Positions 34,570 through 47,500 of a stretch of DNA of 64,000 bases are shown here, piece after piece. Position 1 is the first letter of the stretch; every line of letters starts with the position of its first letter. The DNA lies in NCBI GenBank assembly GCA_013398015.1, contig VZRR01014166.1, positions 335,478 through 399,477 of the forward strand, read 5' to 3'. The notes under the pieces were generated by a model. It made no database searches, was not told where the DNA came from, and worked only from the letters and a program-made list of their open reading frames with translations. Both the position numbers and the translations under genes were made by a program. The DNA is from Oreocharis arfaki (taxonomy: Eukaryota > Chordata > Aves > Passeriformes > Paramythiidae).

Positions 34570-35560
34570 CCGCCCGGGGATGCCCCGCAGCACCAGCACC
34601 GCCACCGCGGGCCGCACGCGGGGGCAATGGAGAGGCCCGGGCGCGGCCCCGCGCACGCCGGTCCGCGCCGCGGGGCTCCCCGCCAGNNNNNNNNNNNNNN
34701 NNNNNNNNNNNNNNNNNNNNNNNNNNNNNNNNNNNNNNNNNNNNNNNNNNNNNNNNNNNNNNNNNNNNNNNNNNNNNNNNNNNNNNNNNNNNNNNNNNNN
34801 NNNNNNNNNNNNNNNNNNNNNNNNNNNNNNNNNNNNNNNNNNNNNNNNNNNNNNNNNNNNNNNNNNNNNNNNNNNNNNNNNNNNNNNNNNNNNNNNNNNN
34901 NNNNNNNNNNNNNNNNNNNNNNNNNNNNNNNNNNNNNNNNNNNNNNNNNNNNNNNNNNNNNNNNNNNNNNNNNNNNNNNNNNNNNNNNNNNNNNNNNNNN
35001 NNNNNNNNNNNNNNNNNNNNNNNNNNNNNNNNNNNNNNNNNNNNNNNNNNNNNNNNNNNNNNNNNNNNNNNNNNNNNNNNNNNNNNNNNNNNNNNNNNNN
35101 NNNNNNNNNNNNNNNNNNNNNNNNNNNNNNNNNNNNNNNNNNNNNNNNNNNNNNNNNNNNNNNNNNNNNNNNNNNNNNNNNNNNNNNNNNNNGCCGCAGC
35201 CCTGCCTGCGCCTCCTCCCGCCTTCACGGGGCTCCCCGCACCGGGGGCTGAGCCCTGGGCGGGGCTGGCAGGTGCGCGCCGCGGATCGGGCTCCGCGTGC
35301 GCGGTCCGGTCGGGGCGCGGCCCGGCTGAGGCGCGGCTGGGCCGGGGCGCTGCCGCAGGTGCGGGGCGGAGCAGCCCGGCCCACCCTGTGGGCGGGAGCG
35401 GGCGCGGTCGGCGCTGCGGGGCCGGGCTCGGCTTCGGGCTCGGTCAGCCCTCGGAGGCAGCGCCCCTTTGTCCCACCCGGGCTGGTCCCCGCTGGCGCTC
35501 CGGCGTCCCGCTCTGCAGCCGCGCCGGGCCGCCTCCCGCTCCGCACGTAAGGGATGAGCC
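34570..35560. promoter_or_regulatory. CpG-rich island with probable HSF3 and HEPH promoters
   Basis: Both flanks of the gap are extremely GC- and CpG-rich, unlike the surrounding sequence. HSF3 points left and HEPH right, so this is the likely HSF3 promoter and first exon and may also hold the HEPH 5' UTR exon. A donor-like CAC/GTAAGG at 35547 on the plus strand could end a non-coding HEPH exon. Promoter activity is inferred from base composition and gene orientation only. Confidence 0.6.
34687..35192. other. Assembly gap (506 N) inside the CpG island
   Basis: This is a run of N. GC-rich first exons of bird genes are often lost in assembly, and the missing HSF3 exon 1 is expected here. Confidence 1.
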
Positions 35561-38313
35561 GTCCGTCCTCCTGCCTTCCTTCGGTGCTTTCCTCTCTCTC
35601 TCGGGCTGTGGTTTCCCTGCAGTCGGGTGTCGGGGAACATCCCTGCCTCGTCCGCCTGGATCCGATGGGAGTTGGATCCCACCAACCTGCCTGAAAACTG
35701 ATTTCCGTTCGGTCGCGATTCCTGTGCTGTTGGGGACCCGGTAAAGGGCAGTCCTGGGGGAGGATTCTGCTGTGAAGTGCAAGGTTCAGGGATGGATGTA
35801 ATGTAAAATATGGTTTGTTTTTTTGTTTTCTTCCTTTTTTTCCTTCCCCTTAATCAAGGCAAATATTGATATCAAAGAAAAATTGAAAAAAAACCTTTTT
35901 GGAACGAATTTAACTACCTTCACCTTGCACTAGTCGAGTAACTAAATGGTGATTGGTTACTGTGAAGGGAACATGAGCACAGACTTTGTGTCATCTGCTA
36001 CATTTGCATTCAGGGATATTTTTTTGATGTTCCCTAGAATTGCCCCAGAGGTGTGTGCGATGTTGTGGTCAAGCTCCAGGCAGAGTCCAGGTGGGACTCC
36101 TGTAAAGCTTTAGAAAGGCTGTCCCAAAGACTTGTCCTTGACTCTTCAATGGCAGAGCACACCACAGAGCACTTGCAATGCCACGACTCGTGGCTGTGTG
36201 TCCCTGCCCTGAGGGCTGCCGTGCGGAGCTTCGGGGCGGTGAGCAGGGGCTCTGTCCCGCAGGCGTAGTGGGCTGGCACGGGGGGCTTGTCTCCACAGGC
36301 AGTTTTCAGAACCAGCCTTGAGAGCCGCTGTTCTCCCGTGGTGTGATACTGCCTGCACAAACCATCGAGATGAGAGCGCACAAAGACCAGCCTGCGCTGG
36401 CTGCCGGGGCTCGGCGGCTCCCGGGCCTTGAGGAGGCCACCCCGGGCGCCGGAAGCTCCCGCGTACTTTGCCCTGAGTTGACACGAAGGCCATAGCTTGG
36501 GCTGAGTCAGGAGCATCCCGGTGCCCTTCCCTCGGGGTGTGTGTTGGTAGGGTGGCAGGTTTCAGGCTGAGGGCTGGTGCTGCTGTTTCTTTCCTCATTG
36601 CTGTCACCACTGCCTTTTGGTGCTCTGCTATGTGAAACAGCACAGGTATGGCTTTTCAAACTCCGTCCTTTGAGTCCTTGTTGGCACAGAGTGAGTCAAG
36701 AAAGGTATTTTACCTCCCTGTGAGCAGCAGCACATCCTGGAGCAGCAGCAGCAGGGAATAAGGTGACTGAGTGGTGTGTAGGGGTGGGCATGAGCCAGTG
36801 TGCTGCTGTCGTTCCAGCACTCCTGAAGCTGCAGGGAAGGGGCTGTGCTGTATCTCGGTTTCATCAGGTATATGACCAGGAGCTTCTGAAAGGGACTGGC
36901 TGGTGGAGCCACTGGAGCAGATCTATGATGTGTTGATGGATCCAAAACATCTCCGATTTAGAGATCTCTACAGCTCCCTTTTGAGAAAGGAGGGGAAGAA
37001 GGTGTCTCCAAGCTTTGTCCAATTTAATGACTACTTGGAAGCAGCAATACTTGATTATTATTAGCTTCTGAGAATAGCACAGCATGTTTGGAAATCAAGA
37101 AGTGAAGTTTTGGAAGGTGCCTAGTCCATTGCCATGTACTGGGGTTGAATCATGTTTGTTGGATATCAGATGTTACAAGAGGTTCAAAGCAGCTCTGTGT
37201 GACACTGTGCTGACTGAAGGCTTACAGAATATCCGGCTTTGCTGCAGACAAACCTTATCCATTCATGTTGCTGTTACAAAGACAGTAAAAATAAATAATG
37301 ACAATCTCTTTATGGAAAACCTTTGCCATGGTGTTGTGTCACCATCCCTTTCTGTATGAAAAAGAAAACTGATCCTTCTGAGTATTCTTGCTAAAAAAAC
37401 CTTTTCTCATTCTCTTGCTTTCTGTTTCTCTCTGCTATTCTGAGTTGCTGTTATATGTCTCAAGAGCTGTACCTCAACATCTGGTTTAGGTGCGGTTTGT
37501 TTGTTGACTACATTCAGCTTTGTCAAGGTATCACTGGGTGAGACCTTTCGTAGTCATTTTCATGTGATTTTTCAATGCAGTTTAATCCTTCCTTATCGTT
37601 TGGTGTAATTCTACTGTCCCATATTGCATCAGCATCTCATTCATACGGGTGGTTCTTTAAGCCTGTGTTTACAGAACTGTATTTGATGATTTCAGACAGT
37701 TTTCCCAACTTTTTCCCACCTCTCTTTAGAGTATTTCTGATGCTTATTCCCAACAAGCTTGGTGTCAATTGGAAGTTTTATGAATAAGCTACTTAGTGAC
37801 CAAAATCCTGGGGAAAATAATGGAACAGAAAGGAAAACCTTGTGCAGCCCCTTTGAGATGTACTCCTGGGTTACAGATAGCTGCTCCCTAAGAGCCATCT
37901 TTAAAGAAGTTAAAATTTAAAATTATTTCATGGTGACTAAGTTGTACTTCCTCAGGTAACTTAGAATAGAGAGATCTTCGTGACAGTTTAAAATACACAG
38001 ATAGTTGCTCAGGACTATTTCCTTGAGCTTTGTATGTGGACCTGTAAGATGATTTGGAATGTGAGCAGTAGTGAAAAAAGGGTTAATTAAACTATTACAA
38101 GAGCAGCACATTTGGTATTGGGGAGTTGTTATCCATCCCCATGATCCCCATCCACCATATGTGTTAATTTCCTTATGGAGTGATTTCCTTCTTGAATATT
38201 TGAGTAGTTATCCCAATAGTAGAAACTTCTTTCTTCACACCCTCTCAGAATGTCCAGCACCTTCAAACCAAATGGTCGTGTTCTGTTTCATTGTTTTTGT
38301 TTTCCCCAAATAG
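35561..38313. other. HEPH upstream region or first intron; no gene recognised
   Basis: A local GC-rich patch at about 36030-36640 carries overlapping open frames on the minus strand (up to 165 codons), but none resembles a known family. The region is best read as the intron between a 5' UTR exon and the first HEPH coding exon. Confidence 0.5.
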
Positions 38314-38337
38314 GTGTTGCCTTCCCTTCGAGCTGCG

Positions 38338-41300
38338 ATGGGATCAGTCTGGTGCTTGCTGCTCTGCATCCCCATGCTGTCAGCCACATTTGCTGGGGGT
38401 GTCACCCGGGTCTATTACCTGGGGATCCGTGAGGTAGACTGGAACTATGCTCCAACAGGGAGGAATGTGCTCGCTAACCAGAGTATTGCACATAACCGGT
38501 ACGTTTGCTTCTAACAGAATTTGGTCTGGGATGGGCTTTAAGCTGTCTCTTGATGAGTAATTTCATGCAGGTATTTTGGGGCATCTGAGCAAGCAAGAGA
38601 CACACTCCCATAGATTCTGATCTTTATGAGCTTAATGTTTAACTTGTTTTATGCTCCTGTGATAAAACGTGTGTCAGTAGGAAATGGGATGGTTGGTCTG
38701 CAGTGTCCAGAGCCCGTACACTGGAGAGAAGTGTATGGAAAACAAACACGGAACAGAAAATGCAGCAGATACAGAACAGATTGTTCTAAAATAGTCCAGA
38801 TTTTGCAATGCTCTACCCTGGAGTTTCATTTTGCTTATTTTCAGCTGGTGATCAGCTTGTTTATCCTGAAGCATGACGACTTTTCATCCTTATATAAATG
38901 ACTTCACAGAGCCAGCTTGTTTTTGTTTCAGTGGAATTTCAAGCCTTAGACTTAGTGGGACTTCCTGCATGGTATTTTAGGGGCTGTTTGAAAAACATTT
39001 TTGTTTTTCTTGCTGAAGTAAATCTGGAAACTGCAATAATTGGTTCGAGTTACCACACAAACAGTGGTTTGGGTTTAGCTTTCAAAACATCAACCTTTTT
39101 TTTTGGTTGGTGTTTCTTTGTATGTGTGGTTTGTTTTCTTTTTCAATAGCTTTCCATAGCATTTTAAAGGCATTTATGCTTTTTTCCCTGCCTTCATTCT
39201 CTGTGGCACATAGCTGGTATTTCTTGACCTGCTCTCAGTCCTTTACCTCTCCATAATAACTAGCACTCAGGTTCAGACACCTCCTTCAGAAACAGCACAG
39301 CTGGAACAGGAAGGGTGTGCAGAAACATCAAGATCTATCAGTTTAGTATGGAAAAGTCTCTGTTCTCTGGAGTTGCTTTAGAGATGTAAATTAGTTCACA
39401 GGAAACACCCCAAAATTTGGGATTAATAAAGATGTTACCACTGACTCCTGAAGTGGTAATGAATTCTCATTCAGTTTCTCTCATAATACGTGAAGAGAAG
39501 GAAATTATATTTAGGGCCACTGAACTTAAAAGCAATTTGAAAACTGGCAAGCAATTAGCTCTTTGTACAATAATTGCAGAAATGAAATTGCTGGCAATTA
39601 GAAAGGGATGTGATGTTGATATGATTGATAGTACCTCTATCAACATATTTCAAGGATTTTATTTTGTTACGAAGAAACGGGCTGTGTGGGGGAAAAGAGG
39701 CACATCTATAAAACAAAGTGTGGATTGTCCTTAACTCTTTGCTGATAATGGCTGCAGAGCTGACTTGGTAAATGGCTGAGCTCTGGGTTGTATAACCAGA
39801 GCCAAGCCCTGCCTGTGTTTGAATGATGAGGCCAGTGCTTAATATTTGGGTCTCAACTGTTCGTTCTCTGAGATGTGCATTAGAGTTTACCTCCCTTCCA
39901 AGGCTGCTCTATTGCTGCAGGTGGTCGATCCAAAGGGGGTAGTGGGAGGAGTGACCTTGGCTCTCGTTTAGGCTGGTTCCACTAATACCTGGACTGTGAT
40001 TCATCTCTTATCTATTAAGAATTACCCATAAAGAGCAAATATGCTTGGGAGTTAAACTTTAGTACCCGTATGAGGTTTTAACTCTGGAAGCTGGTTGCTT
40101 GCTGGGTATGTACCTGCCTGACCCCTCTGCCACTCTGGAAGGAATTTGGGAACTCTTAAGGAGAAAATAATTTTTCAGACTTCCAATTTTGGCCAGAGAG
40201 CTCAGGAGACTTCCCCACCCCACTCCGCCTGCCTTGTGATTTAGCTGGAAATGTGACAAAGGAATCCAAGTGAGTTTTGAAGAGCCCAGTGAAAGCTGAA
40301 GGAGGCATGAGAAGGGTCCTCCCTGCGACACTCACATGGGATTATCTGGGAAGCGCTGTCCTTTCCATTTTTTGTTTGCAGGGCACACTTCAGGGGTGCA
40401 TTTTTTGTCTGTTGGTGAAGAGCTGGGGTTGAGGTCGTGGCCATGCATGGGTGACTTGGGGCATTCCAGGGTCCTCTAATGCCAAAGCTTTTGGCTGTAC
40501 CCGGGAGAGTGGAGTGCCACCATCACTCTGCTGCAGTATTGACCAGCTGTTGCATATGATTACTCATAGTGCCTTTCCCTTTGCATTCAACAGCCAGGCC
40601 TCAGCATTCCTGCAGTCTGGGAAAGACAGGGTGGGAAGCACATACAAGAAATCTGTCTATAAGCAATACACGGACTCCACGTACACCACTGAGATCCCCA
40701 AACCTGGCTGGCTGGGTTTCCTTGGGCCTATCATCCGAGCAGAAGTGGGGGATACCATTAAAGTACACCTGAAAAATTTTGCTACTCGACCATATACAAT
40801 CCATCCCCATGGTGTTTTCTACGAAAAGGACTCTGAAGGTAAATGAGCTACTGCCATCATGGAGACAGATTTTTCTCACTGGGAGCTTAGAAGTATGCAT
40901 GGAGGAGAATTGTCCCTAAAGCTCCAGCTGGAAAGCAACTGCATTTGGGTGTTTGGTGAAGACACCAGGTGTTGGGTTAGTGGGGTTGTGGGGCTGGAAT
41001 CCTGACCTGGGCCCAGGTTTCTTGATTTTAGAAGCTCCAAACCACTGATCAACTCTAAAGACTGTAGAGAGACTGACTTTGGGGGCACAGTGCAGAATTG
41101 AAGGCAAAGCAGCACTAGGCAGAATGGAAATAATCCTGCTGACTGTGTGCTGACCTGTTTACTGGGCAGATTGCCTCAGTGCCTCTTTGAGGAAGTGATG
41201 ATTAAACACTATTTCAGCCTTGGGATGGTGAGTCTCAGCTCAGTGTAAGGTTACATGTGGGGGCATCTTGGCTCTTCTTGAATGGATGTTGTGATTGCTC

Positions 41301-41524
41301 AATTGTTCTAGGATCCCTGTATCCTGATATGTCCCCCCAGGATCAGAAGAAGGATGATGCTGTTTTCCCAGGAAGGAATTACACTTATACTTGGACTGTC
41401 CCTGAAGATCACGGTCCAACTGCTGATGACCCAAACTGCTTGACCTGGATCTACCACTCTCATATTGATGCACCAAGGGACATTGCATCTGGATTAATTG
41501 GGCCATTACTTACATGTAAAAAAG
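38338..41524 (+). CDS. HEPH: HEPH exons 1-3: signal peptide and cupredoxin domain 1
   Basis: The signal peptide (residues 1 to about 19) starts MGSVWCLLLCIPMLSATFA. Domain 1 supplies trinuclear copper-cluster histidines: H124 and H126 in TIHPHGV, and H184 and H186 in WIYHSHID (numbering includes the signal peptide). The domain ends GLIGPLLTCKKG. Confidence 0.95.
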
Positions 41525-44500
41525 GTAAAAACACCAAGAGAAAGCAGCTGAGGACTGCAGTTCCGTAATGTAAAGGTTTTGTGGTGACATGAATGAGGAT
41601 AGGATGTGAAGATACTCTGGTGTGCAGCTCCCAGCTCCAGGGGGAAATGCAGCTTGGTTAGAGAGGACAGTACCTGGGTTCTAGCTGGATTCTAGTCACT
41701 GCATTGTCTTTATCCCTTAGTGGTTGGGCAGGTGAGCTTGCAGGCTTCTTGATCAAAGAGAGCTGCTTGAATCCATGTCAAAAGCAAGACTCTTGTCTAA
41801 GATCTAGTTTGTGTATGAAAAACTTGGTGGCTGGTTGGTTTCAGCAGGAGTGAGAAGACTGAAGGTGTTGTAGCTGAGCCATGCAGTGGCAGAGCTGCTT
41901 GGGAGAGAGAACTGTATTGGCAGGGATATATTGGAAAAGGGTGAGCTTGCCACTCTGGAGTGAGCTGTGAGGATGGCAGGAAAGCATCTGTCTCGTCCAA
42001 CTCATGTGACAAGACTTACTCTGCTACTGCTGTTTTAATCTCGTGCCTGATGTATGATTTTCTGCATGAGTGATTTTCTGCATTCATTCCTCTCTCCTTT
42101 CACCTCAGGAATACTGACTGGCAGCTCTCAAAGACGCCAGGATGTGGATATTGATTTCTTTCTGATGTTCAGTGTGGTGGATGAGAACCTAAGCTGGTAT
42201 CTGGATGAGAACATAGCATCATTCTGCACAGATCCTGGCTCTGTAGACAAAGAAGATGAGGAATTTCAGGAGAGCAACACAATGCACGGTCAGTGTCACC
42301 TCTGTGAGGCCACTGTCTCTGCCGAGACACTCAGGAGTGTCAGTGCTCCAGGATCTGCTCTGAGATCACGTGCTTAGCAAATAATATCTCAGGGACAGGG
42401 CAATGGCTCCAGAAAACAGAAGTATTGTTTTGATTTTATCTTTGGCTTGAATGAGCTTTTATACCCTTTGTTTTAGGAATGAGCTGTGGAGCTGGGCTCT
42501 CCAAAGTAGAAGAGGAGGAGGAGTTCTGGTTAGGTCCATCCTCCTATTGTGCCTGTGCTGTCACCTGCTGGCAGGACCTCTGAAGTCCCCTTTTCTTCTC
42601 TCTAATTTTGGTTTGCTTGGTTTTGCAGCTATTAATGGTTATATGTTTGGCAACCTCCCTGAACTGACGATGTGTGTTGGAGATGTTGTTTCGTGGCACC
42701 TCTTCGGGATGGGCAATGAAATTGACGTTCACACAGCCTACTTCCATGGAGAGGCACTCAATATCCGAGGCCACAGGACAGATGTGGCCAGCCTCTTCCC
42801 AGCCACTTTTGTTACAGCACATATGATCCCCAGTAACCCTGGGAGATGGCTGCTGACCTGCCACGTCAATGATCACGTACAAGGTAAGGCAGAGGGTGGA
42901 ATATTGTCTTGGACTCTCTCTCCTTTGTTTTTGATGTACATGATGTACAGTGTGGTAGGGAACAGTGCCTTGGGCATGAAAAATGTCCCCAGATGAGTGG
43001 GTGATTCCTTGTCTTGTAAAAATTGGAGTGGGCTGGTTACTAATGTGCAGAGCAGCTTTGGTGGGGGTGACTTGTACCATGGTGTGATGTTCCATGTTTG
43101 GTACAGCTGAAAGCTGAGATGAGGCAGTGCCTTAAGAGCCCTGGCCCCTGTAAGAGGCACTTGCATGATAAATCTGAAGACAGCAGAAGGCTCTAGTCAT
43201 TCTCTGTCCATACTTCCATAGCATCCAATACCTAAGGTTGGAAGTTCTGCTCACTGACACAAAACTCCTTGCTGTGGAGTTACTTGCCTTCTCCCATCCA
43301 TGTGCCTTTTGGGACAGCAGAGGGAAGGTGGGACTGCCTGTTAGGCTTGCTGGAGGGGTTAAGCGAGTGTCCACCTTCATGTCTTGGACAGCTGGGATGG
43401 GGGCACTCTATGAAGTCCGTCCGTGTGCTCGGCAAGCTCCGGCACCCACCCTGCAAGGGAAAGTTCGGAAATACTTCATAGCTGCTAAGGAAGTGCAGTG
43501 GGACTACGGACCCTCGGGGCTCGACCAGATCGCTGGGAAGCAGCTCCGTGAGGCAGGCAGGTAAGTGAGAGGCTGGTGGGCTTGGGCAGTGTTTGAGGAG
43601 TCTGGCCTGTATCAGGGAGGCTGCTCAGGAAAATGTGGAATTTCTTTCTTTTCAAAATCCATGCCTGCTTGGAGTACATTTCCTGGGAAGGCCAATCACC
43701 CCATCTAGAAAGGGAGGCTGCTGTAGCTAGACTGCATTGAGAGCAGTATAGGTACCTTGGTACACTCATGAGAGTGCTGTGTGGCACAGCTGCACCCACA
43801 GGCAGCAGGAGTCCCAGCAGGTATACGGTGTGAGCTGCCGCATTTGTCTCTGGGCTTCATTTCTGCTTGCTGTGCCTGACCTAGGAACAGAGTGATCTAT
43901 TTGAGAAACGATTCAAAAAACCCCTGGTGCAGCAGACACAGGGTGGCAGAGCTGGACTGCAGTTGGGCCTCAGGCTGGTGTTGCTGCAGGAAGCAATTTC
44001 TAGGAAATCAGATGCAAGGACTTGAATAGCAGCCCTTCATCCCGTGGTCAGGTGATTGTGATAGCAGTTGAGAGGCTTCCCATTCAGGCTTTGGCTAACT
44101 GAAAGAGAGATTATTCTCCTTCCACAGAGATTACTTCCCTTCCCTAGTAATCTGTTGGGGAGGATATACCTTATTCAGATGGAGAAGAGGAAATGGCAGA
44201 GTGGTTAATTATTTACCCAATGCCATGCAGCAAGTCTTGTAGACCTTAGACCTGGGAGCTGGCCTTGTAACTGCACTGCCTCTCCTGCAAGGCTTTTTAC
44301 TTATATTTGGTGAGGGTGGTAGTGGAGGAAATAAATACCTTTACAGCTGTTTATTTTAGTTTTGATTATGGCTGTCCCCTGGGCTGTCCCCTGCTTCTCG
44401 AGAGGTTGGAGTTTTAGCACTGCCTTCCCACTGACTGCACTGCAGTTTTGTTCATTCCTTCGCACATCTTGTGTAGTGATGCTGATCACACCTGGCAGGT

Positions 44501-47500
44501 TCCCCTGGGAGAGGGCTGTGTGCTACAGGTGCTCCCTGACCACACAGGTAGATGAGTCTGTAGGGGCAAAAAAGCTTTGCAGAGTCAAAGCTGTACTTGT
44601 TCCAAATTAGAAGTGCTGTCCTTGTCTGAAATACTGCTTGATTTGGAGATGCTGATGGCCTTGCTAGAGGGAGCAGGGGAACAGGACTGATTTTTCTGTG
44701 AGATGACCTGACATTTGTTTTTTGCATTTAGTCCTGCTGAGCAGTATTTCAAGCGTAGCCTCTACCGAATTGGGGGTGTCTATTGGAAGGCAAAGTATGT
44801 GGAATATACTGATGGGAGCTTCCGTGAGGAAAAGCAGCAATCAGAAGAAGAGAAACACCTTGGAATACTTGGTGAGAATCATCCAGGAACACAAATCTTC
44901 TGTCAGTGTCTGTGAGAAGGATGCTGGGAGTGCCAAGTGGCTGTACCTGCCTGCTCATTTTGAGGGGCAGGGAGGGGCACAAGAGGTGCTTCACAACAGT
45001 CACATGCGAGAGCAAAGGGAACAGGCCAAGGTGTAGGGTGGTAGAATGGACAGAATGACTTCAGGGGTCATTCTGAAGGTGTTCTAGAGGTAAGGGCTGG
45101 GGGACACAGTATAGTATGTGTGACAAGAGCTAAAAAGGTCACAGCGATAGCTCCTGGTTATGTGTTTTTGACTGAGCTTCTTCAAGGCATGCTGCAAACC
45201 CCATATTCTCACTGGGAGCTTTCTCTTCTGAATGGGTGCTCGGGGACAGGCATGGTAAAGGCTCGTAGGTCCTCTCTGGCTGGCTGGGTCATGGCCTTAT
45301 GGACTCTGGTGGGCTTGGAGCATCTCACATCTCTGAGGCACATGTTTTGGAAGGCTGAGGGGGCCTTGTGTAGGTGGGGGAGAGACATGGGCCTTTCCCA
45401 AGAGCATTCCAGCTGATATGGCTGTTGTGTTACTTCCCCCTGTGAAGGTGTGGTGCCTCTGTGAGTTCTCCTGTAGACTCAAACTGCTTTCAGACAATCC
45501 TCACCAGCCCCTGCTCCCACTCCCCTTCAGCAGCAACAAGGCCAGGCCATCTGCTGCCTCTCATCTTTGGCCCTGCAGCTTGAGGGAAGGTGCCCTGTCT
45601 GCCTTGGTTTGCCTGATGGCCTGGGGAGATGCTCTGGTGCTGATGTGCTCTCTGTGCTATATTCTAGGTCCAGTGATCAAAGCGGAAGTCGGAGACACCA
45701 TCCTGGTGACATTTTTTAACAAAGCCTCCTGGCCCTTCAGCATCCAGCCCCATGGAGTGTCCTATGAGAAGGCATCAGAAGGGATGTGGTACCATGATGG
45801 TTGGTGGATCCCTTTTCTTGAGTACACCCCCATCACCCTTCAGTGGTGCTGGGTGTTTGGTTGACATTTACTTGAATGAAGTAAAGCCTGCTGTGAATGT
45901 AGCTGGTGAGAAGGTGTAGCTGAGTTTGTGCAGGAATAACCCTGTAATCCCTGTTTTAAAGGCCTGTCCCAGAGCGGGGTTTCTGTGGCGCCACTGCACA
46001 ACTTCACGTACCGCTGGACTGTGCCAAGGCATGTGGGGCCCACCTCCAGTGACCCTCCCTGCCTCACCTGGATGTACACCTCGGCTGCAAATCCTGTCAA
46101 AGACTCCAGCTCAGGCTTAGTGGGGCCTCTGCTCATCTGCAAGTCAGGCACTTTGGATGACAACAACAAACAGGTAAAGGGGTTTTCCCGCCCCGTTCCT
46201 ACCGGATTTTTCCTTTCATGTAGAGAAAGAAAGCATCAGCAAAACATTAAGGAGCATAATAAAAACAAATGTGCAGTAGTGTAAGTCCAGGAGAGTCAAA
46301 TCAAAGCCTTGTTGTTGGGCAAGTTAGTGCTGGGACAGCTGGTGCCCAGGTCTTGCCTGGGAAAGGCCAGTAGTGTCCTGGGCTCTCAAGAATTGCCCTC
46401 AAAACAGTTCCTGAGCTCTGCTTTTAATTCATAGAGAAACTTGGCTGAACAACAGTACCTTGGAACATTATAGGTTACCTTAACATTATAAGTTACCTTA
46501 TAGGTAACTCCTGTCTTTTGACTTGTGTAGCAGGCTGCTTTCAGAGGCACTGAATAGTCATTGCAGTCCCAGAAACACTGCAAAGACATTTTTGGTTACA
46601 GGTGTTCTGCTTGGCTGATACAATGATTTGAGGTTTGGGTGAGCCTCATTCTGCAAGAGAAGTTAATTTTCAAGCAGAGCTGACTACAAAAAAGCCTGTG
46701 AAAATCCATGTCAGTCTTATGCTTTTGATGGAGAGGTGAAACCTGAAGGGCAGCCAGAACTTCCTCTTGGAATTTCACTCAAGGGTAGTCTATTCCTGGC
46801 AGTAAGTCTAGGGAAGACAGTAAATTGATATCCCTGGGGAGGTACCAGACAGAGGAGCAGAGCCTTGTTGTGAAAGACAGCAGATGGCAAATCAAACCCC
46901 CACTGCTGTTCTGCAGCGTGGCTTGTGGAGCAGTGGCACATCTGGGGACTGCTGCCCCCAGAGCCTTCCAGGGGCTGTTCACATTCCATGGGGGCACCAT
47001 GTGATTAAATTAGGAGTGCAGAAGATGTCAACGTGCTACCCAGGGTAGGAATGTGGATCTGCTGAGCAAAGAGGATTGGGAATACACACAGCCCTCGAGG
47101 TGAAGGAACTGTGATAATGATAAACATGGGCAGGTATTGGAAGGGTGTAAGCAAGAGAGACAGACCTTTTCAAATGTAGGACAGGGAAAAATCGCCTGGG
47201 GTGGCAATTTTGGCTCCACAATCCTAGGCAAACCTGTAATGAATGCTTAGTTGTGGAAGGTGCATGGCCACTCCCCTGTACCTGTGTGCTGCAGCCTGGG
47301 AATTGCTCACCTTCTCAGCAGGCTGGCTGCCTGTGTGCTGCTGGGGACAGTGACACCAGTGGGAGAGTCTGGACACTATCACAGTGTTCTTTTAGTGGGG
47401 AAACACCATGCATTTCTTAGGAGAATTAGCACTCTCAAGGATTTAGGGTAATTAAAAAATCCCCTGTCTAGGCCTGTGATGGGAGGCAGGAGGGGTGTGG

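Noticed and set aside
34166..35744. Frames of up to 457 codons over the second gap, including one reading KAGGGAGRAA on the minus strand that might look like an HSF3 start
   Set aside because: The frames run through N, and the apparent start at 35225-35227 is GTG, not ATG, so it is not a credible eukaryotic start.
36034..36643. Overlapping minus-strand open frames of 160 and 165 codons in a GC-rich patch
   Set aside because: No known family, and two frames are open at once, which indicates GC bias rather than coding.
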